Origin: Pseudomonadota bacterium
GTDB taxonomy: Bacteria > Pseudomonadota > Gammaproteobacteria > Burkholderiales > Burkholderiaceae_C
Reading direction: 5' to 3'
DNA: 7,080 nucleotides
Assembly: GCA_023422975.1 (NCBI GenBank)
Contig: JAFAGF010000234.1
Location: 1-7,080 of the forward strand
Shown here: positions 6,161 through 7,080 of the stretch, in pieces
Position numbering within the stretch: the first letter of the stretch is position 1
Layout: the number at the start of each line of letters is the position of its first letter
Program-made: the position numbers and the translations under genes
Notes under the pieces: model-generated
Told to the model about the DNA's origin: nothing
Databases searched by the model: none
What the model saw: only the letters and a program-made list of their open reading frames with translations

Positions 6161-6169
6161 CCCTAGTAT
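6141..6169 (+). promoter_or_regulatory. Sigma-70-like promoter of the small DUF1127-like gene
   Basis: TTGAAA (6141-6146, 5 of 6 to TTGACA) and TAGTAT (6164-6169, 4 of 6 to TATAAT) are separated by exactly 17 bp, pointing at the small gene starting at 6232. The spacer and -10 contain the inverted repeat TAGGG-ATAA-CCCTA (6152-6165), a possible operator. Confidence 0.55.
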
Positions 6170-6231
6170 TGCTGCTTCGCATCCACAGACAGCCACAAGC
6201 CCGCTGCTGGATTGCTTCAAAGGCCTTATCC

Positions 6232-6444
6232 ATGACCACCTCGACCATCGTCCCTACCGCCCGCACTTCCTCGAAAGCCCTGTTGCCCTGGCTGTTCTCC
6301 ATGGCCGCCCAGCAATGGAAGGCATGGCAGGCCGCACGCCGTGCCGTGCGAGCAGATGAGCTGACCTGGAACCTGGCGATGCAAGATGCGCGCATGATGG
6401 CCGATCTCTCGCGCGCCATGTCGGCCACTGCGGCCAAGCGCTAA
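6232..6444 (+). CDS. Small basic protein, DUF1127-like
   Basis: Predicted 70-aa basic protein. Support for coding comes from the AAAGG Shine-Dalgarno (6219-6223) 8 nt before the ATG, a well-spaced promoter upstream and a terminator after the stop. The second half, with 'QWKAWQAARRAVRADEL' (28-44) followed by 'QDARMMADLSR' (51-61), recalls DUF1127 proteins: a Trp- and Arg-rich helix, then a 'LdDRxLaDiGLsR'-like motif. The Gly of that motif is missing, so the match is weak. DUF1127 proteins are small, often stress-induced and linked to RNA or phosphate metabolism in some alphaproteobacteria; whether that applies here is unknown. It is divergent from the LysR gene, its most likely regulator. An in-frame upstream ATG (6169) overlaps the -10 box and is rejected. 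Confidence 0.68.
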   Translation: MTTSTIVPTARTSSKALLPWLFSMAAQQWKAWQAARRAVRADELTWNLAMQDARMMADLSRAMSATAAKR

Positions 6445-6510
6445 CACCGCAGCCCCCAGCAGGCCGCCAGCGCCAGCACCCTCTGTTGCTTCAGGGGGGT
6501 AAATCTCCAC

Positions 6511-6540
6511 AAAGCCGCTGCGTTCGCCGTGGCTTTTTTT
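6511..6540 (+). terminator. Intrinsic terminator of the small gene
   Basis: The stem AAAGCCGC-T-GC (6511-6521) pairs with GC-C-GTGGCTTT (6526-6536), with one internal mismatch, one G-U pair and a GTTC loop, followed by a seven-T run (6534-6540). It lies 66 nt after the stop of the 70-aa gene. Confidence 0.82.
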
Positions 6541-6562
6541 GCGCCTGTGCCCAAGGGGTCAT

Positions 6563-6590
6563 AAAAAAAGGAGCTTGCAGCGCAAGCTCC
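6563..6590 (-). terminator. Intrinsic terminator of pckG, inside repeat copy 2
   Basis: The perfect 9-bp stem GGAGCTTGC (6570-6578) / GCAAGCTCC (6582-6590) has a 3-nt loop. On the minus strand it is followed by seven T (complement of 6563-6569), a classical terminator 74 nt after the pckG stop. It is built from the left arm of the 94-bp repeat. Confidence 0.8.
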
Positions 6591-6657
6591 TTGTGCATTT
6601 CACAGTGCTTTGTATCTCAAATTCATGATATGCAAGCGCTGACAGCTCACTTTTTAT
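6564..6657. repeat. 94-bp intergenic inverted repeat, copy 2
   Basis: Same length and layout as the copy at 720-813. The left arm (6564-6583) matches 18/20, the right arm (6633-6657, 'caagcgct...cagctc...tttttat') matches 21/25, and GTATCT lies at the same internal offset. Here the two arms have drifted, so their mutual pairing is poorer than in copy 1, and the left arm has instead gained a compact 9-bp hairpin. Confidence 0.75.
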
Positions 6658-6663
6658 GCTGTT

Positions 6664-7080
6664 TTATGCAGCCAAGCGCGCTTCCAGAGCTTGCCTGGTA
6701 TCCAGCAGCGCCTGGGGCAGGCCCTGGGCCAGTTGCTCGAAATGGGCGTTGTGCAACTGCATCTCTTCGGCCCATGCGGCCTGGTCGATGTGGGTAACAG
6801 TGGCGAACTGCTCGGCGCTGAAGTTCAGGCCGGTCCAGTTGATTTCGCTGTACTGGGGCGCGGTGCCCAGCGCGGTTTCTTGGCCGGGAGCTTGGCCTTC
6901 GATGCGGTCAATCATCCACTTGAGCACGCGCATGTTTTCACCGTAACCGGGCCAGACGAACTTGCCGTCTGCATCCTTGCGGAACCAGTTGGTGGTGTAA
7001 ATCTTGGGCAGGGCAGCGCCTTGCGCTTGAATCTTGGCGCCCAGATTCAGCCAGTGCTGGAAGTAGTGGCTCATGTTGTA
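6664..7080 (-). CDS. pckG: Phosphoenolpyruvate carboxykinase (GTP), C-terminal part (5' end outside window)
   Basis: Cytoplasmic gluconeogenic enzyme converting oxaloacetate and GTP to phosphoenolpyruvate, CO2 and GDP. Only the last 138 or so of about 600-620 residues are present; the frame is open to the right edge, so the Met at 7074 is internal. Family-typical C-terminal blocks are clear: 'YFQHWL', 'PKIYTTNWFRKDADGKFVWP' with 'GYGENMRVLKWMIDRIEG' directly after, then 'YSEINWTGLNFSAEQF' and a helical tail with 'WAEEMQLHNAHFEQL'. The FVWPGYGENMRVLKW segment distinguishes the GTP-dependent type from the ATP-dependent (PckA) type. It ends TAA and is followed on its own strand by a good terminator. 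No truncation or frameshift is seen in the visible part. Confidence 0.96.
   Translation of the reverse strand, partial: YNMSHYFQHWLNLGAKIQAQGAALPKIYTTNWFRKDADGKFVWPGYGENMRVLKWMIDRIEGQAPGQETALGTAPQYSEINWTGLNFSAEQFATVTHIDQAAWAEEMQLHNAHFEQLAQGLPQALLDTRQALEARLAA

Noticed and set aside
6105..6437. Minus-strand open frame (110 aa) covering the small-gene region
   Set aside because: It would be antisense to a gene with its own promoter, Shine-Dalgarno and terminator, and shows no domain of its own.
6486..6797. Plus-strand open frame (103 aa) across the terminators
   Set aside because: It crosses two terminators and a non-coding repeat, then runs antisense to the conserved pckG C-terminus.

Overview
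The window looks like an ordinary chromosomal stretch of a GC-rich betaproteobacterium, most probably a member of the Comamonadaceae (Comamonas, Delftia or Acidovorax-like). I infer this from GC-rich codon use, the protein types (an AmpG permease, a GTP-type phosphoenolpyruvate carboxykinase, a NodD/NahR-class LysR regulator) and two copies of an 'aaaaaaggagct...agcgctagcagctcctttttt' intergenic repeat of a kind I remember from that family. No search was run, so the taxonomy is inference.

Layout from left to right. (1) The C-terminal half of an AmpG-type muropeptide permease enters from the left edge (+) and is followed by a 94-bp inverted repeat. (2) A two-component pair (+) follows: an OmpR/RstA-class response regulator and, 8 bp on, a two-transmembrane HAMP histidine kinase with an odd Gly/His/Pro-rich periplasmic segment. 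A clean bidirectional terminator closes it. (3) On the minus strand are a single-domain UspA-type stress protein, with an FNR/FixK-like palindrome in its leader, and a calcineurin-like metallophosphoesterase. (4) Divergent from the phosphoesterase is a 239-aa polytopic membrane protein of unknown function. Its 3' end overlaps convergently with a LysR-type regulator. (5) Divergent from the LysR gene is a 70-aa protein resembling DUF1127. The short region between them holds three inverted repeats and a good sigma-70-like promoter. (6) A plus-strand terminator, a minus-strand terminator and the second 94-bp repeat copy separate this from the 3' end of pckG (minus), which runs off the right edge.

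Functionally the window is a string of small independent units: cell-wall recycling transport, envelope-type signal transduction, stress response, gluconeogenesis, and a LysR/small-protein pair. I see no phage, transposon, CRISPR, tRNA or rRNA, and no clear novel multi-gene system. The most rewarding signals are regulatory: the paired 94-bp repeats with arms and one central motif in the same register, the direct repeat in front of the two-component operon, the FNR-like box at the usp gene, and the dyad-rich LysR/small-gene divergent promoter. No gene-free stretch exceeds 300 bases; the longest is 6445-6663, occupied by terminators and the repeat.
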